From Aquimonas sp041395245 (lineage in GTDB: Bacteria; Pseudomonadota; Gammaproteobacteria; Xanthomonadales; Xanthomonadaceae), in contig JAWLAY010000023.1 of the NCBI GenBank assembly GCA_041395245.1, positions 12,239 to 76,238 on the forward strand: a DNA stretch of 64,000 nucleotides, given 5' to 3'. The translations under genes were made by a program, and so were the position numbers. Numbering within the stretch: the stretch's first letter is position 1; the number at the start of each line of letters is the position of its first letter. Below, one piece after another: positions 34,954-43,880 of this stretch. The notes under the pieces were generated by a model. That model saw only the letters and a list, made by a program, of their open reading frames with translations. It was not told where the DNA came from and searched no databases.

Positions 34954-35501
34954 CCCAGCTCTCGTGCCAGATCTACGAGCGCCCGGGAAACCAACATGTG
35001 TGCCGCGTTGGCCGTCGGACGGTGCAGCGCTTCGGCAATTTCGGCGTAGTCCATGCCGAACTCGAAACGCAGAATGACGGCTTCACGCCGCAGCGGCGAC
35101 AACTTTGCCAAGGCGGCCTCGTAATCGAGGTAGTCATCCACGGCCAATGGCGGATTCTCGATGGCGAGGCTCGATTCGTCCTCGGGCAAACGCTCGTCCA
35201 ACCCGTGACGCCCAACACGCCGCAATTCCATGCGAACGGCATTCATCAAACTGGTGCGCAGATAGGCCAGAAACGCTCCCTCACGTTGCGGACGGAAAGC
35301 CGTTACACCCTTCAATGCCGAAAGCAGGGTGATCTGCACAAGGTCATGCGTGTCATTCAGATCACGCGCATGGGCGGGTAAACGGCCGCGTGCCCAACGC
35401 CGCAGCAAGGGCAGATAGCGTGCGATCAACCGCTCGCGCGCCGCGGCGTCACCATCGCGGACTCTATCGAGCAAGGTGGCTGTGGATTCGGATGAGAGCA
35501 C
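34950..35501 (-). CDS. ECF-type sigma factor, possibly phosphorylation-activated
   Basis: Sigma-70 family regulator of 183 residues with only regions 2 and 4. Region 2 includes LNDTHDLVQITLLSALKGV, and region 4 includes LSPLRREAVILRFEFGMDYA followed by EIAEALHRPTANAAHMLVSR. In most ECF factors region 2.2 reads D-x-E-D-L-x-Q-E; here the Glu positions are His and Ile, and Thr residues are near 51 and 58. A group of ECF factors with this kind of gap, such as EcfP of Vibrio parahaemolyticus, is activated by phosphorylation from a neighbouring kinase. The adjacent, overlapping kinase gene fits that model. The GTG at 35501 follows a GGAGGG site; a GTG at 35522 also exists. Confidence 0.82.
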   Translation of the reverse strand: MLSSESTATLLDRVRDGDAAARERLIARYLPLLRRWARGRLPAHARDLNDTHDLVQITLLSALKGVTAFRPQREGAFLAYLRTSLMNAVRMELRRVGRHGLDERLPEDESSLAIENPPLAVDDYLDYEAALAKLSPLRREAVILRFEFGMDYAEIAEALHRPTANAAHMLVSRALVDLARELG

Positions 35502-35617
35502 AAATCCCTCCTGTGCGGACACACGCGAGGTCGCACCGCTTTCGATACGCCAGTGTGGCGATCACCGCCGCGGTCGCGCAAGCCGGCGACGCAATCAAGG
35601 CCCGCAGGTGGTCCGGC

Positions 35618-37348
35618 TCAACTTCCCGGACGCAGCCGCATCCGCTGCGGATACGGCGGTACATCGGCAAAGCGCCCAGCGTTCAGGCCCTGCTGCAGAT
35701 CCAGCCACCACTGCACATCGAAGATATCGCCGTGGGCTTCCATCAATGCCTGCCGCAAGCCCGCGTCCAAGCCGAGGAACTGCGGGAACTGTTCGGGAAA
35801 GACATCGTTTTCGCCAACATAGAACCAGGCACCGCTGTGCATCTCTTCATCGTCATCGCGTGCCTCGGGCAGGGCGCGGAAGTGGCAGTCGGTGACGAAG
35901 CACAGTTCGTCGTAGTCGTAGAAGATTGCGCGTCCGTTGCGGCTCATACCGAAGTTCTTCAGCAACAGGTCGCCGGGGAAAATATTGCTGCGCGCCAGAT
36001 CCTTGATCGACTGACCATAGTCGACGATGGCGGCGACGGCCTTGTCGCGCTCGACTTCACGCAGGTACAGATTGAGCGGACGCAGGCGCCGTTCGACATA
36101 GCAATGCCGCACGATCAGGTCATCGCCGTCCTCGTGCACGCTTTCGCTGCAGCCTTCCACCAGCTCGGTCAGCAACTCGGGCGCGAACTGGCGCTTGGGG
36201 AAACGCAGATGGCGGAACTGCTGCGCATCGACCAAGCGCCCGGCGCGGTCGTGGTTGAACACCAGGCGGTACTTCTCCTCGACTTCCGCGCGAGCCACGT
36301 TCTTCGGGTAGGCGAACTTGTCGCGAATCAGCTTGAACACCACCGGATACGAGGGCAGTGTGAATACCGCCATCACCATGCCGCGTTCGCCCGGCGCGTT
36401 GACCAGCAACTCCTCGGGCTGGCGCTGCAGGTGGGCGAAGAAGTGCCGATAGCGCTCCGTCTTGCCCTGCTTGGCGCGTCCCAGCACGGTATAGATTTCG
36501 TCGACCGGCTTGTGCGGCACCAAGGTGCGCAGAAACACCACGGCATCGCCGACCGTCTCCAGATCGGCATGGAAGTAGCTGCGCGTGTAGCCGAACAGCA
36601 CGCTGACCTGTTCGCGCTGGGTAATCACCGCATCGGCACGAATGCCGTCGTCGGTATTCATCAGCGCGATCACCAGCGGCGAGAAGCGGAACTCACCGAA
36701 CACCCGCCCAACCAGATACGCACGCCGCTCGCGATAGAACACCGTCTGCATCAACTCGATGGCCCGCACTGCCGGGGCATCCCAATGCGCCAGGTGGGCG
36801 CGCAGCGCGTCGGCAATCTGTTGCGCGCAGGCGGTCGGATTCACATGCGGCACACGGAACGCGTAATCCTGCAGGATGCGTTCGACCACGCCTTCCAGAT
36901 TGTTGATCGCGGTGTAACTGCGGCGTGCCACCGGATGCGAAATGCGCTCGGTCGGCTCGATCTCCAGCGCCACGAACTCCACATCCGCATCCACGCCCTG
37001 GGTACCGAAAAAACGTCGCGTCAGGGTGTTGAAAAAGGTCTTGTACAACTCGCCATCGACCAGTGGCTCGATCAGTTCGGCGAAGCGCCGTCGTACTGCC
37101 TTCCACAAGGCCCGGTCCTGCGCCTGCGCACCCAACTGCACCACCAGACGTGCGCGAATGGCGGCGATGCACTGGTCGTACAACTCGATGCGCTCCACCG
37201 CATCGCTTTTCGCCGCCAGCCACGCGCGCTGCTCAAATCGCGACTTGGCGCGCTGGGTGATCTCGCGAAAGCGCGCGTGGTAGTCCTCGAAGGCATCATG
37301 AATCGCCTGCGCCACGTTGTCCGCCAGCGGTGGCGGCGGCGAAGTCAT
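35618..37348 (-). CDS. aceK: Isocitrate dehydrogenase kinase/phosphatase
   Basis: Bifunctional enzyme of 576 residues that phosphorylates isocitrate dehydrogenase to inactivate it and reverses this, directing carbon into the glyoxylate shunt during growth on acetate or fatty acids. Length and sequence match AceK throughout. Examples are ERISHPVARRSYTAINNLEG, KTFFNTLTRRFFGTQGVD, YFHADLETVGDAVVFLRTLV, RGMVMAVFTLPSYPVVFKLI (the nucleotide-binding part) and IFPGDLLLKNFGMSRNGRAI (the catalytic loop), then FYDYDEL. The ATG at 37348 is chosen by comparison with the family; an in-frame ATG lies 18 codons upstream. The aceA and aceB genes that often accompany it are not in the window. Confidence 0.96.
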   Translation of the reverse strand: MTSPPPPLADNVAQAIHDAFEDYHARFREITQRAKSRFEQRAWLAAKSDAVERIELYDQCIAAIRARLVVQLGAQAQDRALWKAVRRRFAELIEPLVDGELYKTFFNTLTRRFFGTQGVDADVEFVALEIEPTERISHPVARRSYTAINNLEGVVERILQDYAFRVPHVNPTACAQQIADALRAHLAHWDAPAVRAIELMQTVFYRERRAYLVGRVFGEFRFSPLVIALMNTDDGIRADAVITQREQVSVLFGYTRSYFHADLETVGDAVVFLRTLVPHKPVDEIYTVLGRAKQGKTERYRHFFAHLQRQPEELLVNAPGERGMVMAVFTLPSYPVVFKLIRDKFAYPKNVARAEVEEKYRLVFNHDRAGRLVDAQQFRHLRFPKRQFAPELLTELVEGCSESVHEDGDDLIVRHCYVERRLRPLNLYLREVERDKAVAAIVDYGQSIKDLARSNIFPGDLLLKNFGMSRNGRAIFYDYDELCFVTDCHFRALPEARDDDEEMHSGAWFYVGENDVFPEQFPQFLGLDAGLRQALMEAHGDIFDVQWWLDLQQGLNAGRFADVPPYPQRMRLRPGS

Positions 37349-37443
37349 CTGAGTTTCCACTGGCAAGCTCCCGCAATCTGACCGAGCCAGCATAACGATC
37401 ACGGATGCACTGCCAAGATGGGTTGGATCAAAGTCGTGGGCGA

Positions 37444-38406
37444 CTAGCGTGGAACGTTGGCCCCAAACACGATGTGCACCAAGTATTCACCAGCACTGCC
37501 AAGCGCGGCAGGAACTTCCTCCGCGCTAGAAAAGAAGTGGTGTTGGCTCCCTCTCACGCCTTCAAACACCCACGCTCGCGTGTCCAGGCCATGACCCCAA
37601 CCAAAGTAGTATCGAGTCCAGAACTCGCCCATCTCGATCAACCGACGAAACACATTCACCTGGCGGCGTGAAATATGGCGTTGCGTGATTTTGGGCGTCG
37701 AACTCAGCTCGTGATCCCACGGCACCTCATACGCAGTAACGTCAGCATCGCCGCCTTGCAGCAGACGAACGTCGATCAGGATCGAACGAGAAAACGCAGG
37801 GATGACCTCAACCCGAAATTGCTCTGACCCAAAGCTCGTTGACAGAGGTTCCAATCCCAGCCTGGTGACGTCTTGAACGTACTCGTCGACGAAGTTCCCT
37901 TCCGCCGAGATCTTCGACAGTTGGTCCAACAACTTCGATTCAATTAAATCCACCTCAATCTGCCTGGCGTCGGTCACATTGACCTGCGTTTGGTAGTAAT
38001 ACTGGCCCGTAGGCTTCCCGTTGGCATAGAAGTGGATCGTCGTGCGGATAGCGCTGCCACGCACGCGAATGGTCTTGTCCTTGAGCGAAATCCTTGGATG
38101 ATCGCCGAAACGCTCGGTGAGCTGCCTTGCCGCGTCGGGTGTAATGGTTACCGTGAGATTGCGCTGATCGCGATAGTCGAGTTCGGAGTTCAGATAGGTC
38201 AGCTGACCTTGCGTACCGGTCGCCTGTACCCGCATCGCAAACACCCCATCGACACTGGCCGGTGCAACGCTGGCGGCCATGAAGATCGCCTGCTGCGGGG
38301 TAAGCAGGTCCTGCCCGGACCCGGCCGTCTGGCGGCTGGTGGGGACGTTCGCGCAACCCACAAGACTCATGAGTACTAAAAAAATCGTTGCAACCTGTCC
38401 TTTCAC
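37444..38406 (-). CDS. Lipoprotein of unknown function
   Basis: Predicted lipoprotein of 320 residues. From the GTG at 38406 the N-terminus reads VKGQVATIFLVLMSLVGC, with lipobox LVGC, so the mature protein would start at that Cys. The frame is open to 38469, but that extension lacks a signal-like start. The body begins with a Gln/Thr-rich stretch, then DLLTPQQAIFMAASVAPASV, beta-rich segments and a final aromatic region, RYYFGWGHGLDTRAWVFEGV. Codon use is slightly less GC-rich than in neighbouring genes. No family recognised. Confidence 0.6.
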   Translation of the reverse strand: MKGQVATIFLVLMSLVGCANVPTSRQTAGSGQDLLTPQQAIFMAASVAPASVDGVFAMRVQATGTQGQLTYLNSELDYRDQRNLTVTITPDAARQLTERFGDHPRISLKDKTIRVRGSAIRTTIHFYANGKPTGQYYYQTQVNVTDARQIEVDLIESKLLDQLSKISAEGNFVDEYVQDVTRLGLEPLSTSFGSEQFRVEVIPAFSRSILIDVRLLQGGDADVTAYEVPWDHELSSTPKITQRHISRRQVNVFRRLIEMGEFWTRYYFGWGHGLDTRAWVFEGVRGSQHHFFSSAEEVPAALGSAGEYLVHIVFGANVPR

Positions 38407-38632
38407 GGCGCGGATTCCGCATCTCGAGGTCAATCTTGATCGTACTGCACCCGCACCCAGCTCAGGCACCTGAGTTCACTGGGCGAACCTTGAGGCTTGT
38501 CAGGCTGCGATGGCTGACTTGGCTTCACCGGGCATCGCGGCAAGGACATCCCGGGCTTACACGTGCATAGGTTCGGTTTCGTGTGGCATGCAAGCAGGGT
38601 GCGATAATGCGTTTTTCTTGTTGGAACCGTTC

Positions 38633-38977
38633 ATGAGCACGCTACCGCCCTGCCCCAAATGCCAATCCGAATACACCTACGAAGACGCTGGTCAGTTGAT
38701 CTGCCCCGAGTGCGGGCATGAGTGGAAGCCTGGCGCGGAAGCAGAGTCGGCAGCGGAAGAGTCCCGGATCATCAAGGATGCCAACGGCGCCGTCCTCACT
38801 GACGGCGACACGGTCACAGTGATCAAGGATCTGAAGGTCAAGGGTTCTTCGCTGGTGGTCAAGGTCGGCACCAAGGTGCGCAATATTCGTCTGGTCGATG
38901 GCGATCACGATATCGACTGCAAGATCGATGGCATTGGTGCCATGAAGCTGAAATCGGAGTTCGTCAAAAAGGCTTGA
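38633..38977 (+). CDS. phnA: PhnA/YjdM-family zinc-ribbon protein
   Basis: Small cytoplasmic protein of 114 residues. The N-terminal zinc ribbon has CPKC and CPECGHEW, and the C-terminal domain has VLTDGDTVTVIKDLKVKGSS and IDGIGAMKLKSEFVKKA, which match the PhnA (YjdM) family along its whole length. The name comes from alkylphosphonate operons, but the protein is not a phosphonate-cleaving enzyme and its role in most bacteria is unknown. The start is the ATG at 38633; upstream in-frame codons lack a ribosome site. No phosphonate genes are nearby. Confidence 0.92.
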   Translation: MSTLPPCPKCQSEYTYEDAGQLICPECGHEWKPGAEAESAAEESRIIKDANGAVLTDGDTVTVIKDLKVKGSSLVVKVGTKVRNIRLVDGDHDIDCKIDGIGAMKLKSEFVKKA

Positions 38978-39027
38978 TACGGTCGGACCGCCCGCGCGCC
39001 ATGCGTGGCGGTCCGTACGGCCTGCAC

Positions 39028-39900
39028 TCAACTGGATTGGTTGAGCACCGCCGGCAACAGATCCAGCGCCTGCAGGATGCGCTTGCCCAGTTCAGTGCGC
39101 TGCGGGCCCTGAGTCCAGTCCTGCACATCGATATTCAGTGCGAAGGCGAATACTTGCCCGTCGCGCTCAACCCAGCCGACCCACCAACCAATGCCCTGGC
39201 CGTCGTCCGGCAGGGACATCCCGGTCTTGGCGTGCAGCGCCCAGTCGCGCCCTAGCGCATCACTACCCTCAGCCTGGCGCGTGATCTCGACCACGGCGTC
39301 CTGCGCTGATCGCGTCACGGGCAGCTCACGCCGAGCCAGTCGCGTCAGGAATCGGGTTTGCTCGATGGCGCTGATCTGCAGGGGACCGCGCAACCAGAAT
39401 TGATCGACAACGTCTCCAATCTCGCGGTTGCCGTAGTCGAACAACCTCACCATGGCCTGCATGCGCTCCAGGCCCACGCGACGCGCCAGTTCCTGATAGA
39501 TCGGCACATTGGAGACGATGATCGCCTCGCGCAAACCCATGTCTTTTTCCCAGCTCGGCAGAAAGGCCTTGCCTCCGCCCCAGGGCAGCACTTCATCCAC
39601 ACTGCTGATCGCACCGGTCGCCAGTCCGATCACACTGCTGGGAATCTTGAACGTGGAGGCGGGCAGAAAGCGGGTCGCCGCGCGTTCGGCGTTGTGGCCG
39701 AGATAGACGCCGGTCTGCGCATTGAACAACACGAAGCAGCCGTGCAATCCGGCCTGCTCAAAGGCGCGCGCGACGCGGGCATCTTCGACAAACACCGCAT
39801 CCGCCGCATCGGCGGCGACGCAAGCGGTGGCAGTGAGGGCGAGCACGAGACGCGCACCGAGTGCAAACAATCGACGCCGGGGCAGACTCAGATCCGACAT
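39028..39900 (-). CDS. Class D beta-lactamase (OXA-like)
   Basis: Serine beta-lactamase of 290 residues, exported to the periplasm. All class D motifs are present. S-T-F-K is near residues 82-85 with the active-site Ser and the carboxylated Lys. S-N-V is near 129-131, the YGN box near 155-157, the FWLRGPLQIS segment with its Trp near 168, and KTG near 224-226. The N-terminus has LPRRRLFALGARLVLALTA, with three Arg residues, so a Tat or Sec signal is possible. The ATG at 39900 has an AGGAAG site; the frame is open 13 codons more. It lies 142 bases after the RND gene on the same strand and is probably a separate unit. Chromosomal setting, no mobile element beside it. Confidence 0.92.
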   Translation of the reverse strand: MSDLSLPRRRLFALGARLVLALTATACVAADAADAVFVEDARVARAFEQAGLHGCFVLFNAQTGVYLGHNAERAATRFLPASTFKIPSSVIGLATGAISSVDEVLPWGGGKAFLPSWEKDMGLREAIIVSNVPIYQELARRVGLERMQAMVRLFDYGNREIGDVVDQFWLRGPLQISAIEQTRFLTRLARRELPVTRSAQDAVVEITRQAEGSDALGRDWALHAKTGMSLPDDGQGIGWWVGWVERDGQVFAFALNIDVQDWTQGPQRTELGKRILQALDLLPAVLNQSS

Positions 39901-40042
39901 GGTGAACTTCCTGGGTGAGGGAGTTGCCATGCTCAACAAGGATGATGCAAAAACGCGGGCAACTCGCAGGCAATCCGCTGATGGCCCCTGGCGGCATCGA
40001 CGTTATCGATGCCGCCATGCAGCTCTAGGCAACCGGCGGCCA

Positions 40043-42568
40043 TCACGCCGCGCTTTGCAGGCCTTCGGCAGGTGGACGCGGTCCGGTGGTCTTCTTCCAC
40101 AGCAGGACGCGCAGGATGGCGGGCATCAGCACCACGGCGCCGATCATGTTCATGACGAACATGAAGGTCAGCATCAAGCCCATGTCCGCCTGGAACTTGA
40201 GGTCGGAGAACACCCAGGTGCCTACGCCCGCCGCCAGCGTCAGCGCGGTATAGAAGATCGCGATACCGGTGGTCTTGAGCGCAATGAAGTAGGAATCGGT
40301 GAGTGAGTGGCCCGCTTTCATGGCTTCTGCCATGCGCGCATAGATGTAAATGCCGTAGTCGACACCGATGCCAACGCCCAGGGCGACGACGCAAAGCGTG
40401 TTGACCTTCATGCCGATGCCCAGATGCACCATCAGGCTATGGCCCAGTTCGGTCACCAGAACCAATGGCAACAGGATGCACAGCGCTGCCAGCAGGCTGC
40501 GGAAGCTGATCAGGCACATCACGAACACAGCGGCGTAGAGCAGATACAGGATGGTGTGCTCGGACGCACGCACGGTGTCGTTGATTGCCGCCATCACGCC
40601 GATGTTGCCGGTTCCGAGGCGCAGGTTGACCGCATCGGTATGCCATTCCTCGCCCGTTTCGCTGGCGGCGGCGATGGCCTTGTCACGCTCGACGCGGAAG
40701 TTCACGTCATAGGCCTTGTTGTCCTCGCGGAACTGCTTCACCGCAGCGACGATGCGATCGATCGTGGTCGCCTTGTGATCACTGAGGAACATCATGATCG
40801 ACATCGCGCTGCAGTCGGAATTGAGCAGACCGGAGTCGGTCTCGAAGCTCTGCGTCGCCAGCCGCAACGAGTCGCCATCGCGAGGCAACGTGCGCCAGCG
40901 CACATTGCCCTCGTTATAGCCCGCATATACCAGCTTGGCCGCAATCGGCAGGGTCATGATCTGTTCGACCCCTTCGACGTTGCGCATGTGCCAGGCAAAG
41001 CGGTCAATGGTTTCCATCGCCGGATAGCTGGTGGTGCAGGCGGACGGACCCGCCTCGGCGATCACATTGAGAATGTCGACGCCCAGCGCGAACTTGCTGC
41101 TGATCATCTCGGCATCGCGGTTGTAGCGCGCATCCGGCCACAGCTCGGCCACGCCCGCCTGGGCGTCACCGGTCATCACCTTATCGCCTTCGCGTTCGGC
41201 AAAGAACCACAGCGTGGTGGCCGCAGTGACCAGAATGATGGCGGGAACCGGACGGCTGCCCTTCGCAAGGAACGCCCAGATGCGGTCGAACTGGGTCAAC
41301 TGGCGCAGGCGGTATTCGCGCTTGCGGTCGAGGTTGCGCAGACGCGTATAGCTCAGCAGCACCGGCAACAAAACCAGATCGGTAAGAATCGTCAGGGCGA
41401 CGCCGACGGTGGCCGTGATGGCCAGTTCGCGCACCATGTCGATGGGAATGACCAGAATCGCGCCAAAGCCGATGCAACCCGCCAGCAAGGCCACGGTGCC
41501 CGGAATCAGCAGCATGCGGAATGACGAGCGTGCGGCTTCCAACGGACCGACCGCATCCTTGGCACGCGCACGCAGCTCTTCGACCGAACCTTCCTCAAGC
41601 CCACCGAAGAAGATCTCGCCACGGAAACGGTTGATCATCTGCTCGCCATGGCTGACCGCGATGGCAAAGATCAGGAAAGGCGTCAGCATGTTCATTGGAT
41701 CGATGCCAAAGCCCATCAGGCGCAGTGCGCCCAACATCCACACCACCGAGATCAAGGCCGCGAACACGGTGAGACTGGCCAGCTTGCCGGATGTCGAATA
41801 CAGGAACAGCAACAGCCAGGTCATGCCGATGGTGAGGAAGAAGAATCCCACCACCGAACGCGCCCCATCGGCGATGTCGCCGACCATCTTGGCGAAGCCG
41901 ATGATGTGCACCGTGACCTGATCGTTCTCGTAGTTCTGTCGGATCGCTTCGAACTGCGCCGCAACGGCCTGGTAGTCGAGCTTCTTACCGGAATCTTCGG
42001 GAATCAGGTCAGCCCAGACCATCGCGCCGCTGAAGTCCTTCGACACCAATCGTCCGACAATCCCGGCCTTGACGATGTTGCCGCGCACGGTCGCGAAATC
42101 ATCCTCGGTCGCCGTCCAGCCTTCGAGGTTGGGGGTGAACTCGGGTGGAATCACGTTGCCGCCGGCGAAGCCGTCTTCCACCACTTCGACGAACCGGACG
42201 TTCGGGGTAAAGATCGAACGCACCCGCGCGTCATCGGTTTCTTCGATGGCAATGACATCCGCCGTCACCTTCTCCATGGTCTGGAAGAAGGGTTGGGTGA
42301 ACATGTTGCCGTCCTTGGCCACCACGGCCAGCAGCACACGATTGGCACCGCCGAAATCCTGCTCGTACTGCAGGAAGGTCTGCATGTATTCGTGGTCACG
42401 CGGAATCTGCTTCTTGAAGCCCGCGTCGACCTTCAACTGGGTGGCGAAATACAGCATCACCACGGTGACCACCGCAAACAGCGCGAGCACGATGGGGCGC
42501 GAACCAAACACCAGTGACTCAGCGAAACGATGGAAGGCGGTGGGCTTGAAGTTGGAGCTGATGGCCAT
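40043..42568 (-). CDS. RND superfamily transporter (MMPL-like)
   Basis: Inner-membrane transporter of 841 residues with the RND layout: one N-terminal helix, a large periplasmic loop, five helices that make a sterol-sensing-like block, and the same again in the second half. The loops carry FKKQIPRDHEYMQTFLQYEQ near residue 53 and ERDKAIAAASETGEEWHTDA in the second half. The helix block has FGIDPMNMLTPFLIFAIAVS and NTLCVVALGVGIGVDYGIYI, the usual acidic motif. It is a member of the COG1033 type rather than a multidrug AcrB pump, and such proteins move lipids or other hydrophobic molecules. The gene follows a YCF48-like gene by 18 bases, in a locus with DUF1302, DUF1329 and a lipase-like protein. 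Confidence 0.88.
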   Translation of the reverse strand: MAISSNFKPTAFHRFAESLVFGSRPIVLALFAVVTVVMLYFATQLKVDAGFKKQIPRDHEYMQTFLQYEQDFGGANRVLLAVVAKDGNMFTQPFFQTMEKVTADVIAIEETDDARVRSIFTPNVRFVEVVEDGFAGGNVIPPEFTPNLEGWTATEDDFATVRGNIVKAGIVGRLVSKDFSGAMVWADLIPEDSGKKLDYQAVAAQFEAIRQNYENDQVTVHIIGFAKMVGDIADGARSVVGFFFLTIGMTWLLLFLYSTSGKLASLTVFAALISVVWMLGALRLMGFGIDPMNMLTPFLIFAIAVSHGEQMINRFRGEIFFGGLEEGSVEELRARAKDAVGPLEAARSSFRMLLIPGTVALLAGCIGFGAILVIPIDMVRELAITATVGVALTILTDLVLLPVLLSYTRLRNLDRKREYRLRQLTQFDRIWAFLAKGSRPVPAIILVTAATTLWFFAEREGDKVMTGDAQAGVAELWPDARYNRDAEMISSKFALGVDILNVIAEAGPSACTTSYPAMETIDRFAWHMRNVEGVEQIMTLPIAAKLVYAGYNEGNVRWRTLPRDGDSLRLATQSFETDSGLLNSDCSAMSIMMFLSDHKATTIDRIVAAVKQFREDNKAYDVNFRVERDKAIAAASETGEEWHTDAVNLRLGTGNIGVMAAINDTVRASEHTILYLLYAAVFVMCLISFRSLLAALCILLPLVLVTELGHSLMVHLGIGMKVNTLCVVALGVGIGVDYGIYIYARMAEAMKAGHSLTDSYFIALKTTGIAIFYTALTLAAGVGTWVFSDLKFQADMGLMLTFMFVMNMIGAVVLMPAILRVLLWKKTTGPRPPAEGLQSAA

Positions 42569-42586
42569 GGTCTATGTCGTCCCTGA

Positions 42587-43732
42587 TCAGTTCAGTTGGA
42601 ATCGGCCGAGGCCTTTTTCACCCGCCACGATGACCGCGCGGTTTTCCAGTGCCAGCGCGTTCGACAGTACCGGCGACTCCTGCTCCGTATCGCTGTAGGT
42701 CTGCAATACGAATTGCCCGGCTCCCGCCGCGCGATACAACACCGTTCCGTTGTTACCGACGAGGAAGACGCTACCGTCCGGCGTCAGCGCCCCGCCCTGC
42801 AAGGTCGCCTCGGTCGCGGTATCCAGCTCGACCCAGGTGTCCCCGAAATCCATCGTTTCCTGCACATGACCGCGCAGACCGTAGGCCAGAAAATGACCTT
42901 CACCGAGCGCCAGAACTCCGAACATGGAACCGTCGTAAGGCAGACTCAAACGCTCCCAGCTCTGACCACCATCGCGAGAACGGAACGCGGCAGCGCGTTC
43001 ACCGACCACCATCAACTGACCCGCCGCATCGCGGGCAATGCCGTTCAGGTGTGGATCGTCTTCCTCGTCCAGCACCAGGGCATCGGCGTCCATCGTCCAG
43101 TCATCGCTGGCCTGATCCTCGCCACCGTCCGCAGCCAGCGCCGCAGCATCCGATTCTTCGGCTTCTGGTTCAGCCTCACCGGCGGGCTTGGCATTGGGAT
43201 CGATCTTGATCCAGGTCTGTCCACCATCGTCCGATCGAAGCATGAGACTGTAGGCACCGACGGCAATCACCTGCTGCGCGTTCAATGCCAGCACATCCAG
43301 CAGCGGTGCGCCCTGGGTGGGATCGAAGGCGTCCCAGTCGGCGTCATCGGGCATCGGTTTCCAGACATCCTGACGCTGCACGGTCCAGGTCAGACCACCG
43401 TCTGCGCTGAACAGGATGAGGCCATCATGCCCCACCGCCCAAGCCGACTCTCCGGCGGTGGTGACGGCGGTCAGATTGGAACGCGAAGGCACCTTTTCCA
43501 CCTGCCGCCAATCGCTGCGCGACTCGGACACCAGCACATGGCCGCGCTCTCCGACGGCGATGGCGCGACTGTCTCCATTGGTCAGATCCAGCACGAGCGC
43601 ACGCGATGTGGCAAGCGGCATGGGTTCCGCCATCAGTAGGGGCGCGGAGTCGTCCTGCGCGGTGACGCCCAAGGTCGCCGCCGTCAATGTCACCGCGACG
43701 AGTATCGAAAGCTTGCTGGCGAGTGTCTTCAT
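42587..43732 (-). CDS. Exported YCF48/BNR-repeat protein
   Basis: Exported protein of 381 residues. The signal peptide is KLSILVAVTLTAATLGVTAQ. The mature part has several repeats of the photosystem II stability (YCF48) and BNR type, such as ILFSADGGLTWTVQRQDVW, LMLRSDDGGQTWIKID, AAFRSRDGGQSWERLSLPY and HVQETMDFGDTWVELD, expected to form a propeller. An acidic insert, EAEPEAEESDAAALAADGGE, lies in the middle. It is directly followed by the RND transporter gene; this pairing is common in DUF1302/DUF1329 loci, where the propeller is thought to work with the transporter. The exact task is unknown. Confidence 0.8.
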   Translation of the reverse strand: MKTLASKLSILVAVTLTAATLGVTAQDDSAPLLMAEPMPLATSRALVLDLTNGDSRAIAVGERGHVLVSESRSDWRQVEKVPSRSNLTAVTTAGESAWAVGHDGLILFSADGGLTWTVQRQDVWKPMPDDADWDAFDPTQGAPLLDVLALNAQQVIAVGAYSLMLRSDDGGQTWIKIDPNAKPAGEAEPEAEESDAAALAADGGEDQASDDWTMDADALVLDEEDDPHLNGIARDAAGQLMVVGERAAAFRSRDGGQSWERLSLPYDGSMFGVLALGEGHFLAYGLRGHVQETMDFGDTWVELDTATEATLQGGALTPDGSVFLVGNNGTVLYRAAGAGQFVLQTYSDTEQESPVLSNALALENRAVIVAGEKGLGRFQLN

Positions 43733-43789
43733 GCCTGTCCTGAACAATCATGGAAATCGGTGAATCTGCATCGACATGATGCCTGCGGC

Positions 43790-43822
43790 AAAAAAACAGC
43801 CGCGACGCGAGCGTCGCGGCTG
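43790..43822 (-). terminator. Rho-independent terminator after the DUF1329 gene
   Basis: A perfect 10-bp stem, CAGCCGCGAC (43797-43806) with GTCGCGGCTG (43813-43822), has a 6-base loop. On the minus strand it is followed by seven T (43790-43796). It lies between the DUF1329 gene and the YCF48-like gene, so it should separate or lower expression of the last two genes of the locus. Confidence 0.85.
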
Positions 43823-43880
43823 TCGATCCATCCTATTGCGGGCCTGGCCCGCGCAACTCGCTCACGCGAGCCGATCAGGA

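Noticed and set aside
35390..37381. A 663-codon frame on the plus strand opposite aceK
   Set aside because: aceK is conserved over its whole length on the minus strand; the opposite frame is His/Gln/Arg-rich shadow.
38984..39015. Terminator between phnA and the beta-lactamase gene
   Set aside because: CGGACCGCC and GGCGGTCCG can pair, but the loop is long (14 bases) and neither strand has a T-run, so it is not listed as a terminator.
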